In this document: piece after piece, positions 1 through 8,386 of the stretch
Layout of the letters: every line of letters begins with the position of its first letter
How positions within the stretch are numbered: position 1 is the first letter of the stretch
Assembly: GCF_024498955.1 (NCBI RefSeq)
Contig: NZ_CP093311.1
Coordinates: forward strand, 2,418,001-2,482,000
DNA from: Thermomonas paludicola
GTDB taxonomy: Bacteria > Pseudomonadota > Gammaproteobacteria > Xanthomonadales > Xanthomonadaceae
Reading direction: 5' to 3'
Length of the DNA: 64,000 nucleotides
Position numbers and translations under genes: made by a program
The notes under the pieces: model-generated
Seen by the model: the letters and a program-made list of their open reading frames with translations, nothing else
Told to the model about the DNA's origin: nothing
Databases searched by the model: none

Positions 1-45
1 CTGGAGCTGCGCGCGGAATCGTCCACCCTGCCTGCCAGCGACTGA
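1..45 (+). CDS. 3' end of an unidentified gene (partial)
   Basis: Frame 1 reads from the window edge through LELRAESSTLPASD to a TGA at 43-45. Only 14 codons are visible, so no family can be assigned. GC-rich third positions and the terminator hairpin just downstream are what suggest a real gene end. It could be chance open frame. Confidence 0.4.
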   Translation: MELRAESSTLPASD

Positions 46-73
46 CGCGCGCCAGGCAACCGGGACGCACATG

Positions 74-104
74 CAAACGGCGGCCCGAAGGCCGCCGTTC
101 GTGT
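74..104. terminator. Rho-independent terminator-like hairpin
   Basis: A perfect 10-bp inverted repeat (AACGGCGGCC / GGCCGCCGTT, arms 76-85 and 90-99) with a CGAA loop. It is flanked by AAAC on one side and GTGTTT on the other, so the U-tract is poor. It lies between the upstream gene end and the convergent end of the peptide transporter and could serve both strands. Confidence 0.55.
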
Positions 105-121
105 TTCGACATGGCGCTCGA

Positions 122-1654
122 TTATTTCACGCCGTGCATCAGTTTCTGGATCAGCGGCGCGATCAGGAACAGCACCACGCCAGAACCCACCAGCGCATAG
201 AAGCCGAAGGTGTAACCGGTATGCGCGGAGGCCACGGTCATGCCGCCCTCGCCGCTGACCTTGCCGGCGAAGATGCCGGCCAGGTTGTTGCCGATCGCGA
301 TCGACAGGAACCAGCAACCCATCGCGAAACCGGTGAGCTTGGCCGGAGCCAGCTTGGTGGTCATCGACAGGCCGATCGGCGACAGGCACAGCTCGCCCAC
401 CGACTGGATCACGTAGACCATGAACAGCGTCCAGAACGGGATCTTGCCGGCATCATCGACCATGCTCTTCAGCGCCACCATCAGCAGCAGGAACGCCAGG
501 CCATTGAAGATCAGGCCGAGGCCGAACTTGCGCGGAATGGTCGGGTTGTTCTTGCCCATCTTGACCCACAGCCAGGCCAGGATCGGGGCCAGCGCGATGA
601 TCGCCACCGAGTTGACCGACTGGAACCAGGACACCGGGAAATCATTGGTGCCGGCCAGCGCCTGGAACAGGCTGGTCATGCCGATATCGCGGTTGACGAT
701 CTTGTCGGCCAGGAAGTTGAACGAACTGCCGGCCTGCTCGAAGAACATCCAGAACAGCACGTTGAACACGAAGATGAGCAGCATCGCCATCACCTTGTCG
801 CGCGCCACCCCGCCTTCACGCACGCCCTCGCGGAACAGCATCACCGCGGGAATCACGAACAGCGCCATCAGGATGTACTGCAGCAGGTTGGCGTCGATGG
901 TGAGCAGCGTGTAGAACACCGGAATGCCGATCAGCACGCCGCCCACCAGCACCAGCGAGACGTTGCGCAGGCCGGTCTGGTGGTCGCTGGGCATGCCGAT
1001 GCCCTTGAGCTGGCGACGACCGAACCAGAACCACACCAGGCTGAGCAGCATGCCGATGCCGGCGGCGATGAACACCACCTTGTAGGCCGGCATGTCTTCG
1101 ATGCCGAACATTTTCTTGGCCAGGTACTGGGTGATCAGCGGGGCGACCAGGGCGCCCAGGTTGATGCCCATGTAGAAGATGGTGAAGCCCGAGTCGCGGC
1201 GTTCATCACTCTGTGCGTAAAGCTTGCCCACCAGCGTGGAGATGATCGGCTTGAACAGACCGTTGCCGACGATGACCGTGGCCAGGCCCAGCTTGAACAT
1301 CGACTCGCTCGGCATCGCCAGCAGGAACAGCCCGGTGGCCATGATGACGGCGCCCAGCAGGATCGAGCGCTGGTGGCCAATCAATTTGTCGGCGATGAAG
1401 CCGCCGAAGATCGCGCCGGCGTACACCAGCGCCAAGTAGGCACCGTACAGCTCGCTGGCGGGCTTTTCGCCAGAGGCATCGCCGCCGTGGAACTGCGCGA
1501 CGATGTACAGCACCATCGCCCAGCGGATGCCGTAGAACGCGAAGCGCTCCCAGAATTCCGACATGAACAGCATCCACAGCGGACGCGGGTGTCCCATCAA
1601 CTGTGGGAATTCCGGTGGATTTCCCGGCGTGGATGTCGTTGCGGCTCCGCTCAT
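122..1654 (-). CDS. POT/PTR family proton-dependent peptide MFS transporter
   Basis: Predicted inner-membrane symporter that imports di- and tripeptides with protons. The 510-residue product has about 12-14 hydrophobic segments. Near the N-terminus it carries SEFWERFAFYGIRWAMV, which contains the ExxERFxYY-type proton-coupling signature of the POT family (here with FAFYG). A second family-like block, YMGINLGALVAPLI, follows at about residue 160. Length fits bacterial POT proteins (about 500). The start was taken as the ATG ahead of a short polar N-tail (MSGAATTST). It is transcribed alone; kynA lies upstream on the same strand, 147 bp away, with no clear promoter seen. Transport specificity (dipeptide against nitrate or other solutes) cannot be told from sequence. 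Confidence 0.93.
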   Translation of the reverse strand: MSGAATTSTPGNPPEFPQLMGHPRPLWMLFMSEFWERFAFYGIRWAMVLYIVAQFHGGDASGEKPASELYGAYLALVYAGAIFGGFIADKLIGHQRSILLGAVIMATGLFLLAMPSESMFKLGLATVIVGNGLFKPIISTLVGKLYAQSDERRDSGFTIFYMGINLGALVAPLITQYLAKKMFGIEDMPAYKVVFIAAGIGMLLSLVWFWFGRRQLKGIGMPSDHQTGLRNVSLVLVGGVLIGIPVFYTLLTIDANLLQYILMALFVIPAVMLFREGVREGGVARDKVMAMLLIFVFNVLFWMFFEQAGSSFNFLADKIVNRDIGMTSLFQALAGTNDFPVSWFQSVNSVAIIALAPILAWLWVKMGKNNPTIPRKFGLGLIFNGLAFLLLMVALKSMVDDAGKIPFWTLFMVYVIQSVGELCLSPIGLSMTTKLAPAKLTGFAMGCWFLSIAIGNNLAGIFAGKVSGEGGMTVASAHTGYTFGFYALVGSGVVLFLIAPLIQKLMHGVK

Positions 1655-1801
1655 GCGGCTTCCCCCATCGTGTTATGCGTGAATAAGGATGTCGAACCGG
1701 GCCACGGCGGGCGCGGAACCGGTCGAGAATGGCCGAGGCATCCCGTCTACGTCAAACCCAGGAGATGCTGCACCGCAGCAATGCGCGCCCGGGTTGCGGC
1801 G

Positions 1802-2692
1802 CTATTCCGCAGGGCAGCCCCGCCCCGGGCCGATCGAGGTACGCACCTCGAACAACTCCGGGAAGAAGGTCAGATCGAGTGCCCGCTTGAGGAAACTCAC
1901 GCCGCTGGATCCGCCGGTGCCGCGCTTGAATCCGATGATGCGCATCACCGTGCGCATGTGGCGGAAACGCCACAGCTGGAACTGGGTTTCCAGGTCCACC
2001 AGGTCCTCGCACAGCTGGTATTCGCGCCAGTAGCGGCCGGTGTCTTCATAGATGCGTTCGAATACCGGCAGCAGCGCCTCATCCAGCACGTGCGGCTGCG
2101 CCCAGTCGCGCACCAGGTGCGCATCGGGCACGGCGTGGCCCCAGCGCGCCAGATAGCGCAGGAATTCGTCATACAGGCTGGGCGCGCGCAGCACCGTTTC
2201 CAGCGCGGCCTGGCCGGCCGGATCGTGCGCGAATACCTTCAGCATGGCCGCGTTCTTGTTGCCCATCAGGAATTCGACGCTGCGGTACTGCAATGACTGG
2301 AACCCGGACGACGGCCCCAGCACGTCACGGAACTGCATGTATTCCGACGGCGTCAGCGTTTCCAGTACCGACCATTGCGCGGTGAGCTGGTCAAGCACGC
2401 GCTTGCAGCGCGACGCCGCCTTGCCGAACTGCCAGACCCGGTCGTTGTGCAGGTGGCCCACGGCCGCGCCCAGCTCATGGATCAGCAGCTTCAGCCACAG
2501 TTCGCTGGTCTGGTGCTGGATGATGAACAGGATCTCGTCGTGCTGCGGCGGACTCGACAGCGGCTGCTGCGCCGACAGCAGCCGATCCAGCCGCAGGTAA
2601 CCGGCGTACGTGATGCGGCCGGCAAGGTCGGTGTGGATGTCGGCTTCCAGATCGCGCTGGTTGCGGCTTGCGGTGTTGGCGTCGCTGCTCAT
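1802..2692 (-). CDS. kynA: tryptophan 2,3-dioxygenase
   Basis: Heme-dependent cytosolic enzyme that opens the tryptophan indole ring to N-formylkynurenine, the first step of the kynurenine route. The 296-residue protein carries family blocks including [13 protein letters not shown], the substrate pocket region [15 protein letters not shown] with its conserved His, and the C-terminal [18 protein letters not shown]. Length matches bacterial TDOs (about 280-300). An in-frame open stretch extends upstream to 3046 but runs into pdhA; the ATG at 2692, followed by a polar lead ([11 protein letters not shown]), was chosen. The gene is divergent from pdhA, sharing a 132-bp gap. No other kynurenine pathway gene is in the window. 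Confidence 0.95.
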   Translation of the reverse strand: MSSDANTASRNQRDLEADIHTDLAGRITYAGYLRLDRLLSAQQPLSSPPQHDEILFIIQHQTSELWLKLLIHELGAAVGHLHNDRVWQFGKAASRCKRVLDQLTAQWSVLETLTPSEYMQFRDVLGPSSGFQSLQYRSVEFLMGNKNAAMLKVFAHDPAGQAALETVLRAPSLYDEFLRYLARWGHAVPDAHLVRDWAQPHVLDEALLPVFERIYEDTGRYWREYQLCEDLVDLETQFQLWRFRHMRTVMRIIGFKRGTGGSSGVSFLKRALDLTFFPELFEVRTSIGPGRGCPAE

Positions 2693-2788
2693 CGCGCGAT
2701 TCTCGCACGCGTCCCGCCGGCGCGCCTTGATGGGCGTCGCCCGTGCTGCAATGCCGCAGTGCGCAATGGGCAGGAACGGCTGGCCCGG

Positions 2789-2794
2789 TATCAT
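2789..2794 (+). promoter_or_regulatory. possible -10 box for pdhA
   Basis: TATCAT (5/6 to TATAAT) lies 30 bases ahead of the pdhA start and would give a leader of about 24 nt. I could not find a good -35 box at 16-18 bp, so this is only a candidate. Confidence 0.3.
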
Positions 2795-2824
2795 TGCAGG
2801 ATCGTTCCGCAAAATCAGGCGATC

Positions 2825-3901
2825 ATGACCACAGCCGCCACCTTCCAAATCGAATACCTGCAATACCTCAAACCCGATGGCACCCTCGCCGCCCCGCTGC
2901 CGCCCGCGGTACCGGACGCGGCGGCGCTGCTGCCGGTCTTCAAGCAGATGCTGTTCCTGCGCACCTTCGACAGCAAGGCCATCGCCCTGCAGCGCACCGG
3001 CAAGCTGGGCACCTATGCCGCCTGCCTGGGACACGAGGCCACCCACGTCGGCATCGGCGCGTCAATGCAGCCCGAGGACGTGTTCGCGCCCAGCTACCGC
3101 GAATACGGCGCGCAGTTCGCACGCGGCATGCGCCCGCGCGAGGTGCTGATGTACTGGGGTGGCGACGAGCGCGGCAACCTGCTGACCGGCGCACCGGCCC
3201 ACGACTATCCGTGGTGCGTGCCGATTTCCACCCAGATGCTGATGGCCTCCGGCGCCGCGCTGAGCTTCAAGCTGCGCAAGCAGGACCGGGTGGCGGTGGC
3301 GGTGTGCGGCGACGGCGGCTCGTCGAAAACCGACTTTTACGCAGCAGTGAATTCGGCCGGCGCCTACACGCTGCCGCTGGTGCTGTGCGTGGTCAACAAC
3401 GGCTGGGCGATCAGCGTGCCGCGCAAGGCCCAGACCGGCGCCGAGACGCTGGCGCAGAAGGGCCTGGCCGGCGGCCTGCACTGCCTGCAGGTGGACGGCA
3501 ACGACCTGATCGCCGTGCTGGAAGCCATGCGCCGCGCCCACCAGCGCGCGCGCAGCGGCGAAGGCGGCAGCGTGATCGAGTTCATCACCTATCGCCTGCA
3601 CGACCACACTACCGCCGACGACGCGCGCCGCTACCGCGGCGACGCCGAGGTGAAGGAGGCGTGGACCAGGGAACCGTTCCTGCGCCTGCGCACCTTCCTC
3701 GCCGAGCAGAAGCTGTGGGACGAAGCGCAGGAAAAAGCCTGGATCGAGGAGTGCGGCAAGCGCGTGGACGAAGAGATCAACGCCTACTTGAATACCCCGG
3801 TACAACCGGTGGAAGCGATGTTCGACTACCTGTACGGCGACATGCCGGCCGACGTGCTGGCGCAGCGCGACGCTGCCATTGCACTGGAGGGCCGGGCATG
3901 A
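2825..3901 (+). CDS. pdhA: pyruvate dehydrogenase E1 component, alpha subunit
   Basis: Thiamine-diphosphate-dependent decarboxylase half of the heterotetrameric (alpha2beta2) E1 of a 2-oxoacid dehydrogenase complex, most likely pyruvate. The 358-residue protein contains the ThDP motif as GDGGSSK at residues 162-168 with the closing NN at 191-192, and the region around [16 protein letters not shown] that corresponds to the phosphorylation loop of eukaryotic E1. The ATG at 2825 was chosen over a far upstream in-frame start, which would overlap kynA. The stop shares an ATGA with pdhB, so the two subunits are translationally coupled. A branched-chain 2-oxoacid E1 is the main alternative. Confidence 0.88.
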   Translation: MTTAATFQIEYLQYLKPDGTLAAPLPPAVPDAAALLPVFKQMLFLRTFDSKAIALQRTGKLGTYAACLGHEATHVGIGASMQPEDVFAPSYREYGAQFARGMRPREVLMYWGGDERGNLLTGAPAHDYPWCVPISTQMLMASGAALSFKLRKQDRVAVAVCGDGGSSKTDFYAAVNSAGAYTLPLVLCVVNNGWAISVPRKAQTGAETLAQKGLAGGLHCLQVDGNDLIAVLEAMRRAHQRARSGEGGSVIEFITYRLHDHTTADDARRYRGDAEVKEAWTREPFLRLRTFLAEQKLWDEAQEKAWIEECGKRVDEEINAYLNTPVQPVEAMFDYLYGDMPADVLAQRDAAIALEGRA

Positions 3902-4899
3902 GCGCGCAACCGGTGACCTCTGCTCCCATCACCCTGATCGAAGCCATCACCCAGGCGCTGGCCTACGAGTTGCGCAGCGACGAGCGCGTGCTGGTCCTGG
4001 GCGAAGACGTGGGCGTCAATGGCGGCGTGTTCCGCGCCACCGCCGGCCTGTCGGCCGTGTTCGGCCCCGAGCGCATCCTGGATACGCCGCTGGACGAAAC
4101 CACCATCGCCGGCCTGACCGTGGGCATGGCCTCGCAAGGCATGCGCCCGGTGGCCGAGGCGCAGTTCGACGGCTTCATGTACCCGATGGTCGACTTCATC
4201 GTCTGCCATGCCGCGCGCATGCGCTACCGCACCCGCGGCCGGTTGACCTGCCCGATGGTGCTGCGGGTGCCGTGGGGCGGCGGCATCCGCGCGCCGGAAC
4301 ATCATTCCGAAGCCAACGAATCCATCTTCACCAACGTGCCCGGCCTGCGCGTGGTGATGCCGTCCAGCCCGCAGCGTGCCTACGGCCTGCTGCTGGCCGC
4401 GATCCGTGACCCGGATCCGGTGATCTACATGGAACCGAAGCGGATCTACCGGCAGTACAAGGAACTGGTTCCCGACGACGGCGAAGCGCTGCCGCTGGAC
4501 GTCTGTTTCGTGCTGCGCGATGGCAGCGACATCACCCTGGTGACCTGGGGCGCGCAGGTGAAGGAAACCCTGGAGGCGGCAGAGAAACTGGCTGCCGAAG
4601 GAATCAGCGCCGAAGTCATCGACGTCGCCACGCTGACCCCGCTGGACTTCCCCACCATCGCCGAATCGGTGGCCAAGACCGGCCGCTGCGTGATCGTCCA
4701 CGAAGCGGCCAAGACTGCCGGCTTCGGTGCCGAAATCGCCGCCCGCGTCGCCGAAGAATGCCTGTTCGACCTGCTGGCGCCGGTCGAGCGCGTCACCGGC
4801 TACGACACCCACATCCCGCTGTTTCGGCTGGAAATGAAGTACCTGCCAAGCGTGGACAAAGTGGTCGCCGCCGCCAGGCGCGCGATGGCCTACTCCTGA
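3898..4899 (+). CDS. pdhB: pyruvate dehydrogenase E1 component, beta subunit
   Basis: Partner of the preceding alpha subunit. It has the pyrimidine-binding transketolase domain, with ALAYELRSDERVLVLGEDVG near the N-terminus and LDTPLDETTIAGLTVGMA at about residues 60-77. The C-terminal transketolase domain includes TLVTWGAQVKETLEAAEKL and VHEAAKTAGFGAEIAA. At 333 residues it has the usual length (about 325-340). It starts inside the pdhA stop (ATGA overlap). The E2 gene follows after 120 bp that hold an inverted-repeat element, which could act on message stability between the subunit genes. Confidence 0.9.
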   Translation: MSAQPVTSAPITLIEAITQALAYELRSDERVLVLGEDVGVNGGVFRATAGLSAVFGPERILDTPLDETTIAGLTVGMASQGMRPVAEAQFDGFMYPMVDFIVCHAARMRYRTRGRLTCPMVLRVPWGGGIRAPEHHSEANESIFTNVPGLRVVMPSSPQRAYGLLLAAIRDPDPVIYMEPKRIYRQYKELVPDDGEALPLDVCFVLRDGSDITLVTWGAQVKETLEAAEKLAAEGISAEVIDVATLTPLDFPTIAESVAKTGRCVIVHEAAKTAGFGAEIAARVAEECLFDLLAPVERVTGYDTHIPLFRLEMKYLPSVDKVVAAARRAMAYS

Positions 4900-4904
4900 C
4901 CTCG

Positions 4905-4994
4905 CTCATCCCCGCGAAAGCGGGGATCCCGCGCCTTTCGCCATCATCAACATCAACATCAACGTCGCCGGATTCCCGCCTTCGCGGGAATGAC
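4905..4994. repeat. paired extragenic palindromic element between pdhB and the E2 gene
   Basis: Two facing short palindromes: arm 4905-4930 (core CCCGCGAAAGCGGG) and arm 4968-4994 (core TTCCCGCCTTCGCGGGAA), separated by a spacer with a CATCAA microsatellite (about 4942-4961). The whole can fold into a large hairpin. A second pair with the same core and orientation occurs at 39447-39543, so this is a dispersed REP-like family. It sits entirely between coding regions of one cluster. Confidence 0.8.
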
Positions 4995-5019
4995 GGCAAC
5001 AGCTAAAGCGAGCAACCCC

Positions 5020-6351
5020 ATGAGCAAGAAATTCCTGCTTCCCGACCTCGGCGAAGGCCTGCCGGACGCCACCATCGTCGAGTGGTACGTGAAGGTAGGC
5101 GACATCATCAAGCTGGACGAAAACCTGGTGTCGATGGAAACCGCCAAGGCGGTGGTCGATGTGCCTTCGCCGGTCTCGGGCAAGGTCCTGAAACTGGCCG
5201 GCGCCGCCGGCGACGTCATCATCACCGGCGCGGTGCTGGCCGAATTCGAAATCGACCCCAGCCTGCCGCAGCGCGCGGAGGGGCAGGATACCGGCCATCA
5301 CCACGGCCCGCCGCCCAGCGCGCCGGAACCGGCCGCCGCCGTGCCCGCGCCGAAGGCCGAGGATGCGCAGGCAGACGCCGGCACCGTGGTCGGCGCGATG
5401 CAGGTCGGCAATGCCGTGGTCAGCGAGGCCGCGGTTGCCGTGGGCGGCGTCAGGGCGGTGCCCGCGGTGCGGGCGATGGCGCGCAAGCTCGGCGTCGATC
5501 TCACCCGCGTGCAGGCGACCGGGCCGGACGGCACGGTGGGCATGGCCGACGTCAAGCGCGCCGCTGCCGACGGCAGCGCCAAGCCGGGCGCCGCGCCGGT
5601 TCGCACCGCTGCCGCAGCGCCAGCCGCCACGCCAGCACCTGTCGCAGCGCAGCGCAGCACCCTGTCGCAGTCCGGCAAGCCGATGCGCACGCAGCCACCG
5701 GGCGTGACCGCCAGCGGCCAGCCCGAACAGCTCAAGGGCGTGCGTCGCAACATGGCCCGGGTCATGGCCGATGCACACGCGCAGGTGGTGCCAACCACGT
5801 TGGTGGATGATGCGGATCTGCACGCCTGGAGCGGCCGGCAGGACATCACCGCCCGCCTGATCCGCGCGATCTGCGCAGCGGCCAAAGCCGTGCCGGCGCT
5901 CAACGCGTGGTTCGACGGCAAGAACCTGACCCGCACCCTGCATCCGCAGGTGGATATCGGCATCGCGGTGGATACCGACGACGGCCTGTTCGTGCCGGCA
6001 CTGCGCAATGCCGACATGCTCGACGCGACCAGCATCCGCACCGCGATCAAGCGCCTGCGCGCACAGGTGGAAGACCGCAGCATCCCGCCGTCGGAGCTGT
6101 CCGGCTACACGATTTCGCTGTCCAACTTCGGCATGTTCGCCGGCCGCTACGCAACCCCGGTCGTGGTGCCGCCGTGCGTGGCCATCGTCGGCGCCGGCAA
6201 GCTGTCGCATGACGTGGTGGCGGTGATGGGAGGAATCGAAGTGCATCGCCGGATGCCGATCAGCCTGACCTTCGACCACCGCGCCGCCACCGGCGGCGAA
6301 GCGGCGCGCTTCCTGGCGGCCTTGCTGGACGATTTGTCGCAGCCAGCGTGA
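5020..6351 (+). CDS. 2-oxoacid dehydrogenase E2 (dihydrolipoamide acyltransferase)
   Basis: Core acyltransferase of the same complex. Domains in order: an N-terminal lipoyl domain with the lipoylated Lys43 in METAKAVVDVPSP; an Ala/Pro-rich linker; a peripheral-subunit-binding domain at about 145-185 (VRAMARKLGVDLTRVQATG); a second Ala/Pro linker; and a CAT-like catalytic domain from about 240. The catalytic motif, normally HRxxDG, reads HRAATG (His420, Thr424), so the usual Asp is Thr. The start is the ATG at 5020; an in-frame ATG at 4990 lies inside the repeat element and was rejected. E3 (lipoamide dehydrogenase) is not in the window. The product is 443 residues. Confidence 0.88.
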   Translation: MSKKFLLPDLGEGLPDATIVEWYVKVGDIIKLDENLVSMETAKAVVDVPSPVSGKVLKLAGAAGDVIITGAVLAEFEIDPSLPQRAEGQDTGHHHGPPPSAPEPAAAVPAPKAEDAQADAGTVVGAMQVGNAVVSEAAVAVGGVRAVPAVRAMARKLGVDLTRVQATGPDGTVGMADVKRAAADGSAKPGAAPVRTAAAAPAATPAPVAAQRSTLSQSGKPMRTQPPGVTASGQPEQLKGVRRNMARVMADAHAQVVPTTLVDDADLHAWSGRQDITARLIRAICAAAKAVPALNAWFDGKNLTRTLHPQVDIGIAVDTDDGLFVPALRNADMLDATSIRTAIKRLRAQVEDRSIPPSELSGYTISLSNFGMFAGRYATPVVVPPCVAIVGAGKLSHDVVAVMGGIEVHRRMPISLTFDHRAATGGEAARFLAALLDDLSQPA

Positions 6352-6406
6352 CGGCCGGGGCCGGGGCACCGGGCGCGGCCGTTCCACGGCTGCGCCCACC
6401 ACGCAT

Positions 6407-7081
6407 CTAAGCCTCCATGGGCAGCCGCAGCTGCCGCGCCAGCGCCGCCGGATCGGGCGCAACCGCGTGCGGCAACACGCCCCAGCACGGCGCCGGCAGG
6501 CGCGCACGCAACATCGCAAGATTGTCGTCCACGCGTGCCATCCGTGGGTCCACGTGCGAGGCGATCCAGCCCGCCAGATGCATGCCATCGGCCGCGATCG
6601 CGCGCGCGCTGAGCAGGGCGTGATTGAGGCAGCCCAGCCGCAACCCCACCACCAACAGCACCGGCAAGCGCAGCGCGCGCACCAGATCGGCTTGCATCAA
6701 GCACGCCGACAGCGGTGCCGCCCAACCTCCCACGCCCTCCACCACCAGCGCGTCGGACTGCGCCGCCAGCCGCGCGTATGCCCGCAGGATTGGCGGCAAC
6801 GCGACCTCCGTCCCCGCATCGCGCGCGGCCAGCTCGGGCGCCAGCGGATGCTCCAGCGCGAAAGGATTGATGTCGGCGTAGGCAACGCCGGACGCACCCG
6901 CTGCCTGCAACGCCAGTGCGTCCTCGTTCTGCCATTGCCCCGCAGTCGACGCGCAACCGCTGGCCACCGGCTTCATGCCGGCCGCGCGCAAGCCATGCGC
7001 GCGCAACGCGTGCAGCAGGGCGCAGCTGGCCAGCGTCTTGCCAATGCCGGTATCGGTGCCGGTGACGTAAAGCGAGAACAT
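6407..7081 (-). CDS. bioD: dethiobiotin synthetase
   Basis: Cytosolic ATP-dependent carboxylase that closes the ureido ring of dethiobiotin from DAPA and CO2 in biotin synthesis. The N-terminus MFSLYVTGTDTGIGKTLAS contains the modified Walker A GTDTGIGKT typical of BioD. MKPVASGC and LVVEGVGGWAAPL are the other substrate and Mg-binding blocks. The 224-residue length is normal. The ATG at 7081 gives exactly the family N-terminus. No other bio gene is nearby. It is divergent from the fRMsr gene with a 65-bp gap and convergent with the E2 gene with a 55-bp gap. Confidence 0.95.
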   Translation of the reverse strand: MFSLYVTGTDTGIGKTLASCALLHALRAHGLRAAGMKPVASGCASTAGQWQNEDALALQAAGASGVAYADINPFALEHPLAPELAARDAGTEVALPPILRAYARLAAQSDALVVEGVGGWAAPLSACLMQADLVRALRLPVLLVVGLRLGCLNHALLSARAIAADGMHLAGWIASHVDPRMARVDDNLAMLRARLPAPCWGVLPHAVAPDPAALARQLRLPMEA

Positions 7082-7146
7082 CGCAACTCCTTGCACGACG
7101 GGTGCACGATGGTAATCCCGCGCGCGCCGGTTGCTACACTGCGCGC

Positions 7147-7629
7147 ATGAGCTTCTCCGCCACCACACTCACCGGCAGCAAGCCGGAACAATTCGCGCAG
7201 CTGCTGGAACAGGCGCGCGCACTGCTGCACGGCGAGCGCGACCGCATCGCCAATGCAGCCAACCTGTCGTCGCTGGTGTACCACGCGCTGCCCGATCTCA
7301 ACTGGGTTGGCTTCTACTTCTTCGATGGCACCGAGCTGGTCGTCGGTCCGTTCCAGGGGTTGCCGGCCTGCGTCCGCATCCCGCTTGGAAAGGGCGTGTG
7401 CGGCGCGGCGGCAAGCACGCGGCAAACGCAGCGGGTGGACGACGTGAACGCGTTCCCGGGCCATATCGCCTGCGACTCCGCCTCGCGCTCCGAACTGGTG
7501 GTCCCGCTGTATCAAGGCGATGCGCTGCTGGGCGTGTTCGACATCGACAGTCCGCTTCCATCGCGTTTTTCCGTTGAAGACCAACAAGGCCTTGAACAGA
7601 TTGCCAAGGCATTCCTGGAGTCGTTGTAG
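7147..7629 (+). CDS. msrC: free methionine-(R)-sulfoxide reductase (GAF domain)
   Basis: Reduces free methionine-(R)-sulfoxide, using a GAF fold. The 160-residue protein keeps the three family cysteines: Cys75 (GLPACVRIP), Cys85 (GKGVCGAA) and Cys109 (HIACDSASRSELVVP), and the block WVGFYFF. It is a complete single-domain enzyme of normal length. A TACACT -10-like hexamer at 7134-7139 lies only 8 bp before the ATG, which suggests a very short leader. The stop TAG shares one base with the GTG start of the next gene, so the two are probably co-translated. Confidence 0.92.
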   Translation: MSFSATTLTGSKPEQFAQLLEQARALLHGERDRIANAANLSSLVYHALPDLNWVGFYFFDGTELVVGPFQGLPACVRIPLGKGVCGAAASTRQTQRVDDVNAFPGHIACDSASRSELVVPLYQGDALLGVFDIDSPLPSRFSVEDQQGLEQIAKAFLESL

Positions 7630-8012
7630 TGGCGGAAAGTCCCCGGAAAATGCGCAACATCGGCCCGAAATCAGCGGCCTGGCTGCGCCAGGTGGGCCTG
7701 CGCTCGCTGGAGGACATCACCGCCATCGGCACGGTGGAAGCGTTCATGAAGGTGCGCCGCGCCGGCTTCAAGCCCAGCCTCAATCTGCTGTACTCGCTGG
7801 AAGGCGCGCTGCAGGACTGCCACTGGCAGGAAATTCCGGAGGCGCGCCGCAGCGAATTGGTGCAGGCCGCCGACGCCGCCATCGCGCTGCTGCCACCGCC
7901 GCGCGGCCGACCTGCGGCGGCGCCGGTGACCACGACCCATCACGAGGTTGCCGATTCCCCCGCCTTCGCGCTGTTCGATGACGAGCGCGACCCGCCGGCG
8001 CCAGTCGACTGA
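7629..8012 (+). CDS. TfoX C-terminal domain protein
   Basis: A 127-residue protein starting at GTG, overlapping the upstream stop by one base. The N-terminal 75 residues (RNIGPKSAAWLRQVGLRSLE followed by DITAIGTVEAF) form the helix-hairpin-helix-like domain found at the C-terminus of the competence regulator TfoX/Sxy. The TfoX N-terminal domain is absent. The remaining C-terminus is Ala/Pro-rich and looks disordered. TfoX proteins promote competence gene expression in gammaproteobacteria, but stand-alone C-terminal domains have no fixed role. Its coupling to the methionine sulfoxide reductase is positional only. Confidence 0.8.
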   Translation: MAESPRKMRNIGPKSAAWLRQVGLRSLEDITAIGTVEAFMKVRRAGFKPSLNLLYSLEGALQDCHWQEIPEARRSELVQAADAAIALLPPPRGRPAAAPVTTTHHEVADSPAFALFDDERDPPAPVD

Positions 8013-8038
8013 CCCGAGCGCGGCCAGCGACGGCACGC

Positions 8039-8044
8039 TACACT
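8039..8044 (+). promoter_or_regulatory. possible -10 box for the riboswitch-btuB transcript
   Basis: TACACT would place the start of transcription near 8050, which is where the riboswitch fold begins. No convincing -35 box is visible at standard spacing. Confidence 0.35.
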
Positions 8045-8049
8045 AGCCC

Positions 8050-8250
8050 GGCTTGAGGTGATCCAGCGGCATCCACCGCTGGATTGAAACGGGAAGCCGG
8101 TGACGAAGCGCGCATGCGCATCCAGTCCGGCGCTGCCCCCGCAACGGTAAGCGAGACAAGTTCGGCATCGGCCACTGTGCATTGGCATGGGAAGGCGCCT
8201 GACGGGAACATCCACGGATGCTCCGCTCGCAAGCCCGGAGACCGGCCACA
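8050..8250 (+). ncRNA. cobalamin (adenosylcobalamin) riboswitch
   Basis: The leader shows the conserved cobalamin-aptamer blocks in order: GAAACGGGAAGCCGGTG at about 8086-8102, the B12 box GCTGCCCCCGCAACGGTAAG at about 8132-8151, then CACTG, the GGGAAGGCG block at about 8189-8197, and the closing AAGCCCGGAGACCGGCC ending at about 8247. It precedes a BtuB-type receptor gene, its classic target. The fold should bind adenosylcobalamin and turn down the downstream gene when B12 is plentiful. About 135 nt separate the aptamer from the start codon. Confidence 0.93.
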
Positions 8251-8354
8251 AGCAAGACTGATGGCGATGCGGAGGGCATTGCGCGGCCCTGCGTTGCGCC
8301 CGCGCACCGCCTGCGTCCGTATCTCCTTCCGCAGCCCATCGCCCACAACCCCAG

Positions 8355-8378
8355 GGCGCGCGGGCGTGCGCGCCGGAG
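8355..8378 (+). promoter_or_regulatory. possible expression-platform hairpin next to the btuB SD
   Basis: A 7-bp perfect stem (GGCGCGC 8355-8361 with GCGCGCC 8368-8374) abuts the Shine-Dalgarno GGAG at 8375-8378, 8 bp before the ATG. There is no U-run, so translational control is more likely than termination. Its partner pairing with the aptamer was not worked out. Confidence 0.4.
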
Positions 8379-8386
8379 AATCCCCG

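Noticed and set aside
71..2296. A 741-codon open frame on the plus strand across the POT and kynA genes
   Set aside because: It is antisense to two well-recognised genes. Its His/Gln/Arg-rich composition is what a GC-rich gene gives when read on the opposite strand.
4942..4961. CATCAA microsatellite as a phase-variation tract
   Set aside because: It is non-coding and only a few units long, lying in the loop of the palindromic element.
4990..5019. ATG at 4990 as the E2 start
   Set aside because: It lies inside the palindromic element, which ends in GGAATGAC, and would add ten residues not expected before the lipoyl domain.
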